Both the position numbers and the translations under genes were made by a program. A stretch of DNA of 64,000 nt from Brevundimonas sp. (GTDB lineage: Bacteria; Pseudomonadota; Alphaproteobacteria; Caulobacterales; Caulobacteraceae), in assembly GCA_004296955.1 (NCBI GenBank), contig SCVB01000072.1, positions 1-64,000 on the forward strand, written 5' to 3'. This document shows positions 17,255-25,749 of this stretch, piece after piece; the first letter of the stretch is position 1, and each line of letters begins with the position of its first letter. The notes beneath the pieces are model-generated. The model did not search any database, was not told the DNA's origin, and worked only from the letters and a program-made list of their open reading frames with translations.

Positions 17255-18114
17255 GGCTCTTCTCCGTTCGTTTTGGAATGGTCAGTCGGCCCGTCCACGC
17301 CCTTCGCCAGCCGTTCGAACATCGTCCCGAAGGGCAGGGTCGCCGGCAGGTTGAAGGCCCCGGTCAGGGCCCGGGTGAAGTCCGCCTGGTCGCGGATCCG
17401 GCGGGTCCCGGGCGGCTGACCCTTTCGACGGATCGTGAAGACGTCGTTGAACAGGCTGAAGCGCACCGCCGGCGTCACCCGCTCCAGGAGCAGGTTCGTC
17501 ACGAACAGCGAGCTTTCGTGCGTGGCCGCGAACCAGTTCAGCGGCTCGAAGTCGACCGGCAGGTGCGGGGCGAGGGTGAAGCGGTAGGTGGGGCGCCAGC
17601 CGCGCGGCAGCTCGACCTCCACCGCATACTGTCCGACCCCCTCGACGATCCGTTGGCTACCCGTCAGTGATCTCTGGCTCCCGCCTGACGCCAGCCGCAG
17701 CGGTGCGGTCATGATGTGGCCGCCGAAGCCGACGTCGACGATGTGCGGGCCGTCCTCGGTCTCCACGCGCAGCAGCATGTGGCTGCGGGGCGTCGGCGGC
17801 CCGTCGGGGGGCTGCATCCACACGACCCTTCCGGCCAGTGGCGTGACACAGAAGCCCAGGCGGGTGAGGACCGCATACAGCAGGGTGTTCTGCTCGAAGC
17901 AGTAGCCGCCGCGTCCGCCGTCGATCAATTTGGCCTGCAGCGAGGGCAGGTCGAGTCTCGGCGGGATTCCCATGAAGGACGAGATGTTCTCGAAAGGGAT
18001 GGTCGCGGCGTGGGCGAGGTTCAGGGCTCTCAGGGTCGCCAGGGAAACGTCGATGGGCCCGGCGTAGGCGATGCGGTCGAGGTAGGACCGGATGAATGGG
18101 TCGGACGTCGGCAT
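17251..18114 (-). CDS. nat: Arylamine N-acetyltransferase
   Basis: A cytosolic enzyme of 287 aa that transfers acetyl from acetyl-CoA to arylamines and hydrazines. The catalytic triad is in place: Cys72 in GGRGGYCFEQN, His112 in PRSHMLL, and Asp127 in IVDVGFG. Length and the PFENI segment near the N-terminus fit the family. AAGGA precedes ATG 18114. It is followed by a coupled CPBP protease gene. A xenobiotic-detoxifying gene in this decayed, integrase-associated region fits accessory cargo. Confidence 0.93.
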   Translation of the reverse strand: MPTSDPFIRSYLDRIAYAGPIDVSLATLRALNLAHAATIPFENISSFMGIPPRLDLPSLQAKLIDGGRGGYCFEQNTLLYAVLTRLGFCVTPLAGRVVWMQPPDGPPTPRSHMLLRVETEDGPHIVDVGFGGHIMTAPLRLASGGSQRSLTGSQRIVEGVGQYAVEVELPRGWRPTYRFTLAPHLPVDFEPLNWFAATHESSLFVTNLLLERVTPAVRFSLFNDVFTIRRKGQPPGTRRIRDQADFTRALTGAFNLPATLPFGTMFERLAKGVDGPTDHSKTNGEEP

Positions 18115-18484
18115 CCGGCCTTCCTTTCGTGTGAAGTCGCCGCAGTGGACCGGCCAGGGCCCCGGGGGCTGGCCGCGATCAGTCCTCGCGCGACAGGCGG
18201 CGGGTCACCGCCGCCGGGCCGTGGACGTCGCGACCCTCGACCTGGACAGTCAGAGACGCCGGCGCTTTACCGGCGAAAGACGGGTGACATTCGGGGCTCC
18301 GGGCGGGTGCGATGGTCGCGCTTTCCTTAGCGGTCGCGGACGGCCCCGTGCGGCGGCGGCGACGAGTGATCGACCGTGCGACGAAGGGGAGACAAAGCCG
18401 GCGCACGATTGCCGCGGGTCCCGGGCGCTTTCCGCCGTCGGTCGATCAGGCGGGTGATGGAGGGCGCGGCGAAACCGCCCCCGA
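18115..18484. other. Gene-free stretch
   Basis: These 370 nt lie between the start of the nat gene and the stop of the LytTR regulator. Open frames here are Arg-rich and lack ribosome sites. Promoter elements for nat must be in the left part. No terminator hairpin with a T-run was found. Confidence 0.5.
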
Positions 18485-19261
18485 TCAACCCCCGAAGCGG
18501 AGGCGAACGGCGGGCAGGTAGCTGGGCCCGACCGGAACGGCGCCGCCGGATCGGAGGATCAGGACGGCGCCGCCCGGGCCGAGCGCCCCGAGGCCGGCGA
18601 CGGCCGCAGGGCGGACGAAGGCGGAACGGTGCACGCGCAGGAAGGCGGCCTCGGGCAGATGGGCTTCCAGCGTCTTCATGGTGGCGCGCAACAGGGGCGT
18701 GGATCTCTCGCCATGCAGCAGGACGTAGTCGCGGGCGGCCTCGATCCAGTCGACCGAGTCGAAGGGAATCCGGACCAGCCCGTCGCGGCCCTGGACCCAG
18801 AATGCGGCGCCGTCGGCGGCCATCCATGGCGCCTCGGCAGACGGCTCGCCGGACGGTCGGGTTTCGGAGGCGGCGGATGCGGCGCGGGCCTGCAGACGTC
18901 GGCGGGCGCGCTCGACGGTCTGGCGCAGCCGGTCGACCCGCAGGGGCTTGAGCAGATAGTCGGCGGCCTCGACGTCGAAGGCGTCTATGGCGTGCTGGTC
19001 GAAGGCGGTCAGGAAGGCGATCTCGGGGCGGTCCGGGCCGGTCAATTCGGCGGCCACGCCGAGACCGCTGCGGCCCGGCATCTGGATGTCCAGCACCACC
19101 AGGTCGGGGCGGAGGCGCCGGATGACTTCGAGTGCTTCGGGCCCGTTGCCGGCCTGGCCGACCACTTCGACATCGTCGATGTCGCGGAAGGCGAAGGCCA
19201 GGCGCTCGAGGGCCAGAGGCTCGTCATCGGCCAGCACGACGCGCAGGCGGCGGGGACTCAC
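18485..19261 (-). CDS. LytTR-family response regulator
   Basis: A DNA-binding response regulator of 258 aa. The N-terminal receiver has the acidic pair in VVLADDEPLALERL, phospho-acceptor Asp58 in VVLDIQMPGRSG, Thr in LTAFDQ and Lys in LLKPL. After a linker, residues about 150-258 form a LytTR domain (IPFDSVDWIEAARDYVLLH ... FLRVHRSAFV). The start is GTG 19261, which overlaps the kinase stop (GTGA). It is the cognate partner of the upstream LytS-like kinase. Targets are not apparent; the nearby retropepsin-like and S41 peptidase genes read away from it. Confidence 0.93.
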   Translation of the reverse strand: MSPRRLRVVLADDEPLALERLAFAFRDIDDVEVVGQAGNGPEALEVIRRLRPDLVVLDIQMPGRSGLGVAAELTGPDRPEIAFLTAFDQHAIDAFDVEAADYLLKPLRVDRLRQTVERARRRLQARAASAASETRPSGEPSAEAPWMAADGAAFWVQGRDGLVRIPFDSVDWIEAARDYVLLHGERSTPLLRATMKTLEAHLPEAAFLRVHRSAFVRPAAVAGLGALGPGGAVLILRSGGAVPVGPSYLPAVRLRFGG

Positions 19262-20367
19262 GCGACCGGCTCCGGAGCGAAGGCCAGGGGCTGGCGCGCC
19301 TCGACGCGGAAGCCGGGGCCGGACGGACCCGCCTCCAGGCGGCCGCGCGCGCCGAACAGCAGGCCCAGGCGTTCGCGGACGTTGCGAAGGCCGAGCCCTG
19401 TACCCGAGGCGGATGGGCGGCCCTCGCCGGGACCGTCGTCCTCGATCGCCAGAACCAGCTCGTCGCCCTCGCGTCGGGCCGAGACGCGGATGCGGGTCGG
19501 ACGCAGGGCCGGGGCGACGGCGTATTTGACGGCGTTCTCGACCAGCGGCTGGAGCAGGAAGCCGGGCGTCAGGGCGCGGTCCAGCTCGGCCGGGCAGTCA
19601 TAGTCGACCGTCATCCGGTCGCGGAAGCGCACCGCCTCGATGTCCAGATAGGCCCGGGTCACCGCCAGTTCGTCCGCCAGCGGGACAAGACTGTCCATCC
19701 CGGGCGCGAGAGAGGCGCGCAGGACGTCCGACAGCCGGTCTATCATGGCCTCGGCCTCGACGGCGCGCCCCGTCGTCACCAGGGCGCCGATGGCGTTCAG
19801 GGTGTTGAACAGGAAGTGCGGGCTGAGCTGGAGCCGCAGGGCGGCGAGTTGGGCCCGGTCGGCGGCGGCCCGGGCCTCGACCAGCAGCCGGTCCCGCTCA
19901 CGCGTCTCGATCAGCGACAGCAGGGAGCTGGCGGAGATGGCGAAGACGCCGAACAGGCCGATGTAGAGGATCACGCCGGTCTCGGCGATCAGGCGCATGA
20001 TCAGGGCCGCCGAGGGCCGGCTGGAGACGACCAGCGACTGGACCACATTGGCGTCGAACAGGCGCGCCGCCAGACTGGCGCTCACGAGGTCGGCGCCGAC
20101 CTGGACAGCGAGGGCGACCAGAACGCCGATGCACAGCACCGCCACGGGCAGCACCGCCCCCCGGCCGCGGAAGCGCGCCGCGAGGACCCAGAGTCCGACC
20201 GACAGGGCGGCGCCGGACACGGCGAGCAGGGCGAACCGCGCCGTAACGGCCACGTCGAGGGCAGGCGCGGCGCCCAGCACCATCACGCCGAAGCCGAAGA
20301 CCCACAACGCCCCGATCAGGCCTCGAACCTCGGGCGGCGGCGGGAAGGCGGACTGGCGTATGAGCAT
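19258..20367 (-). CDS. LytS-type sensor histidine kinase
   Basis: A membrane kinase of 369 aa. The N-terminal half has about four membrane spans (residues 18-150). A short coil precedes the His_kinase domain with phospho-acceptor His184 in LQLSPHFLFNTLNA, the typical LytS/YehU box. A HATPase follows with LVENAVKYA and EDDGPGEG ... GTGLGLRNVRERL. ATG 20367 begins just before the first membrane span; the open frame upstream is unrelated. It is coupled to the LytTR regulator by a 4-nt overlap. The ligand is unknown. Confidence 0.92.
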   Translation of the reverse strand: MLIRQSAFPPPPEVRGLIGALWVFGFGVMVLGAAPALDVAVTARFALLAVSGAALSVGLWVLAARFRGRGAVLPVAVLCIGVLVALAVQVGADLVSASLAARLFDANVVQSLVVSSRPSAALIMRLIAETGVILYIGLFGVFAISASSLLSLIETRERDRLLVEARAAADRAQLAALRLQLSPHFLFNTLNAIGALVTTGRAVEAEAMIDRLSDVLRASLAPGMDSLVPLADELAVTRAYLDIEAVRFRDRMTVDYDCPAELDRALTPGFLLQPLVENAVKYAVAPALRPTRIRVSARREGDELVLAIEDDGPGEGRPSASGTGLGLRNVRERLGLLFGARGRLEAGPSGPGFRVEARQPLAFAPEPVA

Positions 20368-20533
20368 TCGGACGGCGCCGTTCGGGGGCGGAAGCCTGAC
20401 TATAGCGCAGGAATCCGGGGTGTCCGCCGGGTTTGGTCGCGTCTTCGTCGCGGGCCCGACGACCGGTCGACGGGCGAGGGACGCGTCGATCACCGGTCGG
20501 CATGCTGGCCTGATGCAACGACGGAGCCCCCTG

Positions 20534-21442
20534 ATGATCCGACCCCTGAGCCTGCCCGCGGCGCTGACCGCCGGCCTGATCCTCGCCACCGCCTGTGCGG
20601 CGGCGCCCTCGCCGGCCAGGCAGGAAGCCGGCGCCGGGGCCGCGGTCTCCGTTCCCAGTCGGCCGTTGCGCGGAATGCCGGCGGTCGAGGTGATGGTGAA
20701 TGGCCAGGGACCTTTCCTGTTCGGCATCGACACCGGGGCGCCCGGGCCGATCAGGCTGGATCAGGCCACGGCGGAACGGCTCGGCCTGCCGTTGGTCGGC
20801 CATGAAACCACCGGGGACGGCTCGGGCGAGAACGAGGTCGAGGTCCCGATCTATGGGGTGGCCGCGTTCACCCTGGGCGGCCGCCCCCTGCCGGCTCGGG
20901 AGGCCCATGCGGTGGACGCGCGACGCTGGGGCGGCGAGTTCGTCGGCCTGTTCGGCATGGATGTTCTGAAGGATGGCATTCTGACGCTCGACTTCGCGGA
21001 CGACACCGTTTCGCTTCAGCCCGGGGCCTTGCCGTCCGCTGACGGCCGCACGGTGTTCGACTACACCGTGGCCGAGGACGGATTGATGCTCCTGACCCTG
21101 ACGATCGGGGGACGTGAGCTGCAGGCGGTGCTGGACACCGGCCACACCGCCGCCACCCTGGTCATGCCCGAGGCGATGGCCCGGACGCTGATCACCGGCG
21201 AACCGAGAGCCCGCGGACAGATGCGCACCGTGTCCAACCTCCTGACCGTTTACGAGGGCGATCTGGCGTCGCCCGTCCGACTGGGCGAGACGACCCTGCC
21301 GATCAGCACGGTCACCTGGCCCGGGCCCGGCGAAATGCTCCTGATCGGTTCGAAGGCGCTCCGCGGCGCCCGCGTGCGGATCGATCAGACGCATCAGCGG
21401 ATCGAGATCACCTGGCCTCGCGGCGTCCCGTCGCCGGCCTGA
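20534..21442 (+). CDS. Secreted retropepsin-like aspartyl protease
   Basis: A protein of 302 aa with a probable lipoprotein or signal peptide (SLPAALTAGLILATACAAAP; the Cys after ATA could be a lipobox). Two D-T-G motifs are visible, GIDTGAPG near residue 65 and LDTGHTA near residue 205. The chain thus contains two retropepsin-like halves in one polypeptide, each followed by a G-[LI]-x-G-type loop (GLFGMDVL, LIGSKAL). GGAG precedes ATG 20534 by eight bases. It lies 90 nt before the S41 peptidase on the same strand, suggesting a small envelope proteolysis unit. Confidence 0.8.
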   Translation: MIRPLSLPAALTAGLILATACAAAPSPARQEAGAGAAVSVPSRPLRGMPAVEVMVNGQGPFLFGIDTGAPGPIRLDQATAERLGLPLVGHETTGDGSGENEVEVPIYGVAAFTLGGRPLPAREAHAVDARRWGGEFVGLFGMDVLKDGILTLDFADDTVSLQPGALPSADGRTVFDYTVAEDGLMLLTLTIGGRELQAVLDTGHTAATLVMPEAMARTLITGEPRARGQMRTVSNLLTVYEGDLASPVRLGETTLPISTVTWPGPGEMLLIGSKALRGARVRIDQTHQRIEITWPRGVPSPA

Positions 21443-21532
21443 CGCCCGCTTAGGACGCGACGTTCGCGCGCCGTGATCCCCCGCTCGCGAAATGCACGGG
21501 AAACCGTGCCCCGACGGACAGGAATGAGAGTG

Positions 21533-22687
21533 ATGGATACGATGACGAAGAAGCTCATGTCCGCGGTCTGCGCGGTCGCGGCCGTCGCCTTCCCACCGCC
21601 CGGTGAAGCCGCGTCCGTTCCGCCCTCCGTCATTTCCGCCGCGGTCGCATCCTGGTCACAGCGCGAGGCCGCCGAGGTTCTGGATGCGCTGGACACAGCC
21701 CTGGGGACCTATGTGGATCCCGAAAAGGGCGAAGCGGCCCGCGCGTTCACGCGCGCCAATCGTGCTCGCTATCTCACGCTCGAAGACAGGGTCGCCTTCG
21801 CCGGGCAACTGACCACAGAGGTCGGGGCCGCGCTTGGCGACAAGCATTTCTACATCCGCGCGACGGGGCCGGGCGCCGGTGTTGCGGCGATGGTCGACCC
21901 GGCCGCCCGCGCCGCCGCCGAGGCGGCCGAGGCCTACGGAATCGCCTCGGTTCGACGCCTGCCCGCCAACATCGGCTACCTTGATCTGCGATCCTTCGGC
22001 TCGACGCCGGAGTCGGCCTCGCGCATCAATGCGGCCATGGATCTGTTGCAGGATACCGGCGCCCTGATCATCGATCTGCGCGCGAACCGGGGAGGCGGGG
22101 CCGCGGTGATGGACGCCCTGATCGGGCGGCTGGCCTCCAGCCCCATTCCCAGATCGGTCCGGCTGTGGCGGAGGGAGGACGGCGGATTTGACCGTCAGCA
22201 GCCGGAATCCGCCGCCTTTCCCATCGACAGGCTGTATGGGCGGCCGGTCTATGTGTTGACGGCCAACTTCACGATTTCGGCCGCCGAGGCCTTCGCCTAC
22301 GATCTTCAATCGGCGGGCCGCGTCAAGGTCGTGGGGGAGACCACCCGCGGCGGAGCCAATCCGATGAATCGACCGCTCCATGACCTGGGCCACGGTCTGT
22401 TCGCCTATGTCGCCAATGGGCGCTCCGAGAACCCGATCACCGGCGCCTCGCCCAACGGCGTGGGCGTGCGACCCGACATTCCGACGCAGCCGGAAGATGC
22501 GCTCGCGGTCGCCTATGCCAGCGCACTCGAGGACCTCCCGGCCGCCGCGCCGGACACCCGCCTTGGCGGGGAGGTCGAGATGGCGAGGGCCGATCCCGAA
22601 GCACAACTGCGCAGCAGTTTCGACCTTACGCCGCATCAGGTTCAAGGGGGAGCGCGGCGGGTGAACGAACCACGCGCGGCGCCATAG
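21533..22687 (+). CDS. S41-family (tail-specific/IRBP-like) peptidase
   Basis: An exported serine peptidase of about 384 aa with a signal peptide ending near PGEAAS. The helical N-terminal part (VLDALDTALGTYVDPEKGE) resembles the IRBP/tricorn-core group. The catalytic core has LIIDLRANRGGG and VLTANFTISAAEAFAYDLQ, where the Ser after TI is the expected nucleophile, then VVGETTRGGANP. No PDZ domain is obvious. The start ATG 21533 has AGGA at a normal distance; ATG 21524 and 21542 are alternatives. It is probably cotranscribed with the preceding retropepsin-like gene. Confidence 0.88.
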   Translation: MDTMTKKLMSAVCAVAAVAFPPPGEAASVPPSVISAAVASWSQREAAEVLDALDTALGTYVDPEKGEAARAFTRANRARYLTLEDRVAFAGQLTTEVGAALGDKHFYIRATGPGAGVAAMVDPAARAAAEAAEAYGIASVRRLPANIGYLDLRSFGSTPESASRINAAMDLLQDTGALIIDLRANRGGGAAVMDALIGRLASSPIPRSVRLWRREDGGFDRQQPESAAFPIDRLYGRPVYVLTANFTISAAEAFAYDLQSAGRVKVVGETTRGGANPMNRPLHDLGHGLFAYVANGRSENPITGASPNGVGVRPDIPTQPEDALAVAYASALEDLPAAAPDTRLGGEVEMARADPEAQLRSSFDLTPHQVQGGARRVNEPRAAP

Positions 22688-22955
22688 CCTGCCTGGCTGC
22701 AGCGACTACAGCAGGCATTTCGCACATCAAGCCCGTGCTCGAACGGCGCCGGGTCGCGATGTCAACGCATGATGGGCTCAATCGATCACAGGTGTCCGCT
22801 TTGCAGGCGGCCGTGAATGTTCGGTGTTGGCGCACAGAAGACTGTGGCGCTCTGAATGCCACGAAGTCACTCGCTCGGGCGTTCGAGCCGGCAGCCAATA
22901 TGTTTTCATTGACGCTGTTGTTCGACATTCGGCCAATAGAGGCCAGATACAAGCA
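22688..22955. other. Gene-free spacer before the broken PEP-mutase-like gene
   Basis: The 268 nt have a lower GC content than their surroundings and no ORF with recognisable content. They probably contain the old promoter of the following gene remnant. Confidence 0.4.
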
Positions 22956-23418
22956 ATGCCATTCAGCTTTGAAACTCTCGCCGCCCTTCACATCCCTGGT
23001 GAGCCCCTGGTGCTATACAACATCTGGGATCCGGGCAACGCCCGGGCTGTCGCGGCCATCGGGGCTAAACCTTGCAACCGGCAGCCATCCAGTCGGGAGC
23101 GCGAGCGGCTTCGGCGACGGTCAGAAGGTCCCGATCAGCTACGTGATCGAGAATGCGCGCCGGATCATCGCCACTACGGACCTGCCGCTGACGGTTACAG
23201 GCGCCAGCGACTTTTTCATCCTGCGCCTTACGGATCCCGGACAGGTTGAGCGGGTTGTGCGGGAGGTTCCCCTGCCTCTCAACGTCATCGCTTTCCCCGT
23301 TGCGCCGCCGAATCGGGACTGGGCTGCTGCTGGCGTTGCGCGGATCAGCCACGGGCGATTCCCCTTCCGAAGGCTCATGGACCAGCTGCAAGCCAATGCG
23401 AAGGAAGCCATGGCCTGA
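22956..23418 (+). pseudogene. PEP mutase/isocitrate lyase-family gene, frameshifted and internally deleted
   Basis: From ATG 22956 the frame reads MPFSFETLAALHIPGEPLVL and YNIWDPGNARAVAAIGAK, the hallmark start of PEP-mutase-family proteins. Near 23070 the frame shifts by one and continues as LATGSHPVGSASGFGDGQKV and ENARRIIATTDLPLTV. After that, roughly the central 90 residues holding the usual D-x-E-x-G and metal-binding region are missing, and the sequence jumps to the C-terminal VPLPLNVIAFP ... ARISHGRFPFRRLMDQL. The gene has therefore suffered both an indel and a deletion and cannot make an active enzyme. Confidence 0.75.
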
Positions 23419-23514
23419 CGGCGCACCGCCCCGGACCGGTCGAAGGGGCGGTGTTCTTCCATCAATGGGAGCCATCGGTTCATGCCGACCGGGGCCAGGC
23501 GGTCGGCGGGGCCT

Positions 23515-23702
23515 CGGCCTTGACCTTGGCCTATGATCCGTTGGGGCGGCTGAAGCAGACCGCGTCAGGCGCGACCACGACGCGGTTCCTCGACGACGAC
23601 CGCCTGATCGGCGAATACAACGCCGCCGGGACCACAGTCGCCGCCCGCTACGCCCATGGAGCTGGCGTGGACGCACCGCTGGTCTGGTATGAAGGCGACT
23701 AG
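23515..23702 (+). pseudogene. RHS/YD-repeat protein fragment
   Basis: About 62 codons encode a typical YD-repeat end: LTLAYDPLGRLKQTASG, then RFLDDDRLIGEYNAAG and VAARYAHGAGVDAPLVWYEG. In intact RHS proteins this lies just before the conserved core end and the toxic tip. Both flanks are lost: the upstream sequence is the PEP-mutase remnant and the frame stops right after WYEGD. It is a scrap of a polymorphic toxin or RHS element. Confidence 0.8.
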
Positions 23703-23703
23703 G

Positions 23704-23778
23704 CCGCGGCGCTGACATTCATCAGGCAAACCATGAAGCGTCACGGCCGGCCGCAAGCCATCGTGATCGCCTGGGGGG
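23704..23778 (+). mobile_element. Possible IS6-type transposase remnant
   Basis: Twenty-two codons directly after the RHS stop read AAALTFIRQTMKRHGRPQAI, resembling the stretch of IS6-family DDE transposases just before the second catalytic Asp (A-x-x-F-[LI]-x-x-x-[ML]-K-R-H-G-x-P). The Asp itself is not preserved and the frame loses similarity after this. No terminal inverted repeats were found. Confidence 0.35.
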
Positions 23779-23825
23779 CACAGTGCCCGCGATTTTACCG
23801 GACGTGTTGTATTGTTTGAATAAGA

Positions 23826-23872
23826 AATGGTGGATGCGACAGGGATTGAACCTGTGACCCCCTCGGTGTGAA
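23826..23872 (-). repeat. tRNA-Val(CAC)-like 3' half with right direct-repeat copy (att site)
   Basis: On the minus strand 23872-23828 reads as a tRNA from the anticodon loop (TTCACAC, anticodon CAC) through the 3' anticodon strand, variable region, T arm (ACAGG-TTCAATC-CCTGT), acceptor strand CGCATCC, A and CCA. The 5' half is absent: sequence to the right does not pair with it. Such a half-tRNA starting in the anticodon loop is the classic product of integrase crossover in a tRNA gene. Bases 23826-23845 repeat those at 14834-14853. Confidence 0.75.
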
Positions 23873-24065
23873 TCGCCTCAAGGGCCATTTCAGGGTGTTT
23901 CATTACATTTCAAAACTCGTGTAATATTTTGAAAACGTTGAGTTACGGATTTTTTTGGCATTTCAGCGGTTTTCAGCGAGTGCTGCATAAAATGCCCCAC
24001 TGGCGCCCCACGAAAGGCTAGTCTGGCCAGCTTGCCCCATCATTTGCGAACAGGCGGAGGGTGTC

Positions 24066-25616
24066 TTGGGAACGTCCATTCAACTTGCCACAGACCGGCA
24101 GATAGCGGCGCTCAAGCCAGCGGCCAAGGCTTATGAGAAGAAGGTCAGCGGGACTCGTGGTCTCGGGGTTCGGGTCTTCCCATCGTCATCCAAACAGTTC
24201 GAGCTTCGCTACCTCACCGAGAGCGGCAAGCGCAGACGTCTGGTGCTTGGCCTTTATCCCGGTCTCTCGCTCGCCGAGGCCAAGGCAAAGGCGGCGACGA
24301 TGCGCGTCGCGGTGCATGAGGGACTGGACCCGGTCGGCGAGAGGACTGCAGCGCGAGACCGGGCGCGCGAGGAGGCGAAGGCCGGAGACACGCTCGACCA
24401 GCTCGCCGAAGCCTACTGGAGCGCCGCGGAAGTCGGATTGCACGGCGGTCGGCGCAAACCGAAGCGTGCGGTCACCATCCAGAATGAGCGCAGCGTTTGG
24501 AAAAACCACATCCAGCGTCCGCTGGGCGGACGCGAGTTCGCCGAGATCCGGCGCGCAGACGTGAAGGCTTTCATGCGAACGCTGATCACCGAAAAGGGAC
24601 TTTCAGCGGCGAGCGTGGCGTCGATCGGAGGTGTCCTGCACGCCGTGCTCGGGTTCGGCGTTCTTGAGGAAAGGCTGGAATCGAATGTCGCCGCCGGTCT
24701 GGCGCGGCCGCTCGCCCTGACATCCCGGGAGCGGATGTTCGACGACGCCGCGCTCGGGGTTCTCTGGCGGGCGGCCGTGGAGGCCAGCACGCCGAGAACT
24801 CCGGGCGAGAAGACCGCAGGAGTGCACGCCCGCCTCGAGCCGGTCATGGGGCTGGCGATCCAGCTCCTGATGCTGACCCTGACCCGCCGCAACGAGGTCG
24901 CCGGCGCCCTCAAGACAGAGTTCGATCTCGACGCCAAGGTCTGGATCATCCCGTCGACGCGGGCCAAGGCGAGGCATCAGCACGTCGTGCCCCTCGGTCC
25001 GGATTGCCTGACCGTTCTCGAGGAGGCTTTCGCGCTCGATCCGGAAAGTCCGTTTGTATTTCCGTCTGGACGAGCGCCTGACCAGCATCTGGATCCCCAC
25101 GCCATCACGCGGGCCTTTGCGCGCACCTGCGCCCGCCGAAAGATCGCGGTCGGCTCTCCGCATGACGTACGGCGTTCGGGAGCGACCACCTTGACCGGCC
25201 GGTACGGCGTCACCCGGTTCGTCGTCGGTCTGGTCCTGGGACATACACCCAGCGAGGGGGCCGCCGTCACCGGCGTTTACGACCGTCACACCTATTTGCC
25301 GGAAAAGCGATCGGCCTTGGCGGCGTGGGCCGGTCATCTGACTGGATCAACAAAGCCCGTAGCCGAAAACGCGGACGGATCTCTCGACGCGTCGGCGGCT
25401 GCATCCGCATCAGAGATCGAAGCAGCCAAGGCCCGGGCTCTTCGACTGGTTGCGCAGGGTGATCTGCACCACGCCGTCGTCTCGCTCTGCATGGATATGG
25501 CCCGTCGGCCGGAAGTCGCGTCGTCCCATATGGACATCCTTGCGAAGGCAGGCCTCCAACTGGCGAGGGATGGATTAAAGGTCGAAATAGAGCGTTGGAT
25601 CAGTGGGTTTCGGTGA
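24066..25616 (+). CDS. P4-type tyrosine recombinase/integrase
   Basis: A site-specific recombinase of 516 aa. Residues 1-100 are the DUF4102-type arm-binding domain (TDRQIAALKPAAKAYEKKVS ... LGLYPGLSLAEAKAKA), then a core-binding domain, then the catalytic domain. The catalytic set is Arg274 (RxxE), Lys301, His366-x2-Arg369 (PHDVRRSG), His393 (LGHT) and Tyr405 (VYDRHTY). A tail of about 90 residues after the usual end (AAWAGHL) is unusual. The start is TTG 24066, with GGAGG six bases upstream. It begins 194 nt from a half-tRNA att site and reads away from it, the normal arrangement for tRNA-targeting integrases. No excisionase or cargo follows on its right. Confidence 0.93.
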   Translation: MGTSIQLATDRQIAALKPAAKAYEKKVSGTRGLGVRVFPSSSKQFELRYLTESGKRRRLVLGLYPGLSLAEAKAKAATMRVAVHEGLDPVGERTAARDRAREEAKAGDTLDQLAEAYWSAAEVGLHGGRRKPKRAVTIQNERSVWKNHIQRPLGGREFAEIRRADVKAFMRTLITEKGLSAASVASIGGVLHAVLGFGVLEERLESNVAAGLARPLALTSRERMFDDAALGVLWRAAVEASTPRTPGEKTAGVHARLEPVMGLAIQLLMLTLTRRNEVAGALKTEFDLDAKVWIIPSTRAKARHQHVVPLGPDCLTVLEEAFALDPESPFVFPSGRAPDQHLDPHAITRAFARTCARRKIAVGSPHDVRRSGATTLTGRYGVTRFVVGLVLGHTPSEGAAVTGVYDRHTYLPEKRSALAAWAGHLTGSTKPVAENADGSLDASAAASASEIEAAKARALRLVAQGDLHHAVVSLCMDMARRPEVASSHMDILAKAGLQLARDGLKVEIERWISGFR

Positions 25617-25749
25617 CGACACTCTTGGGTGGTGGAGCGCGTCTTGCCGCTATTTAACGACTCGCAGAACATGACGAAGTCCGCTCTGCGGACCTCCGAT
25701 CAAACACCGTCAACACCAGACGAAATACCGTCGGCAATCGCCCGTGTTC

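Noticed and set aside
23828..23872. A functional tRNA-Val gene
   Set aside because: Only the 3' half from the anticodon loop is present; the adjoining sequence cannot form the 5' half of the anticodon stem, D arm or acceptor strand.
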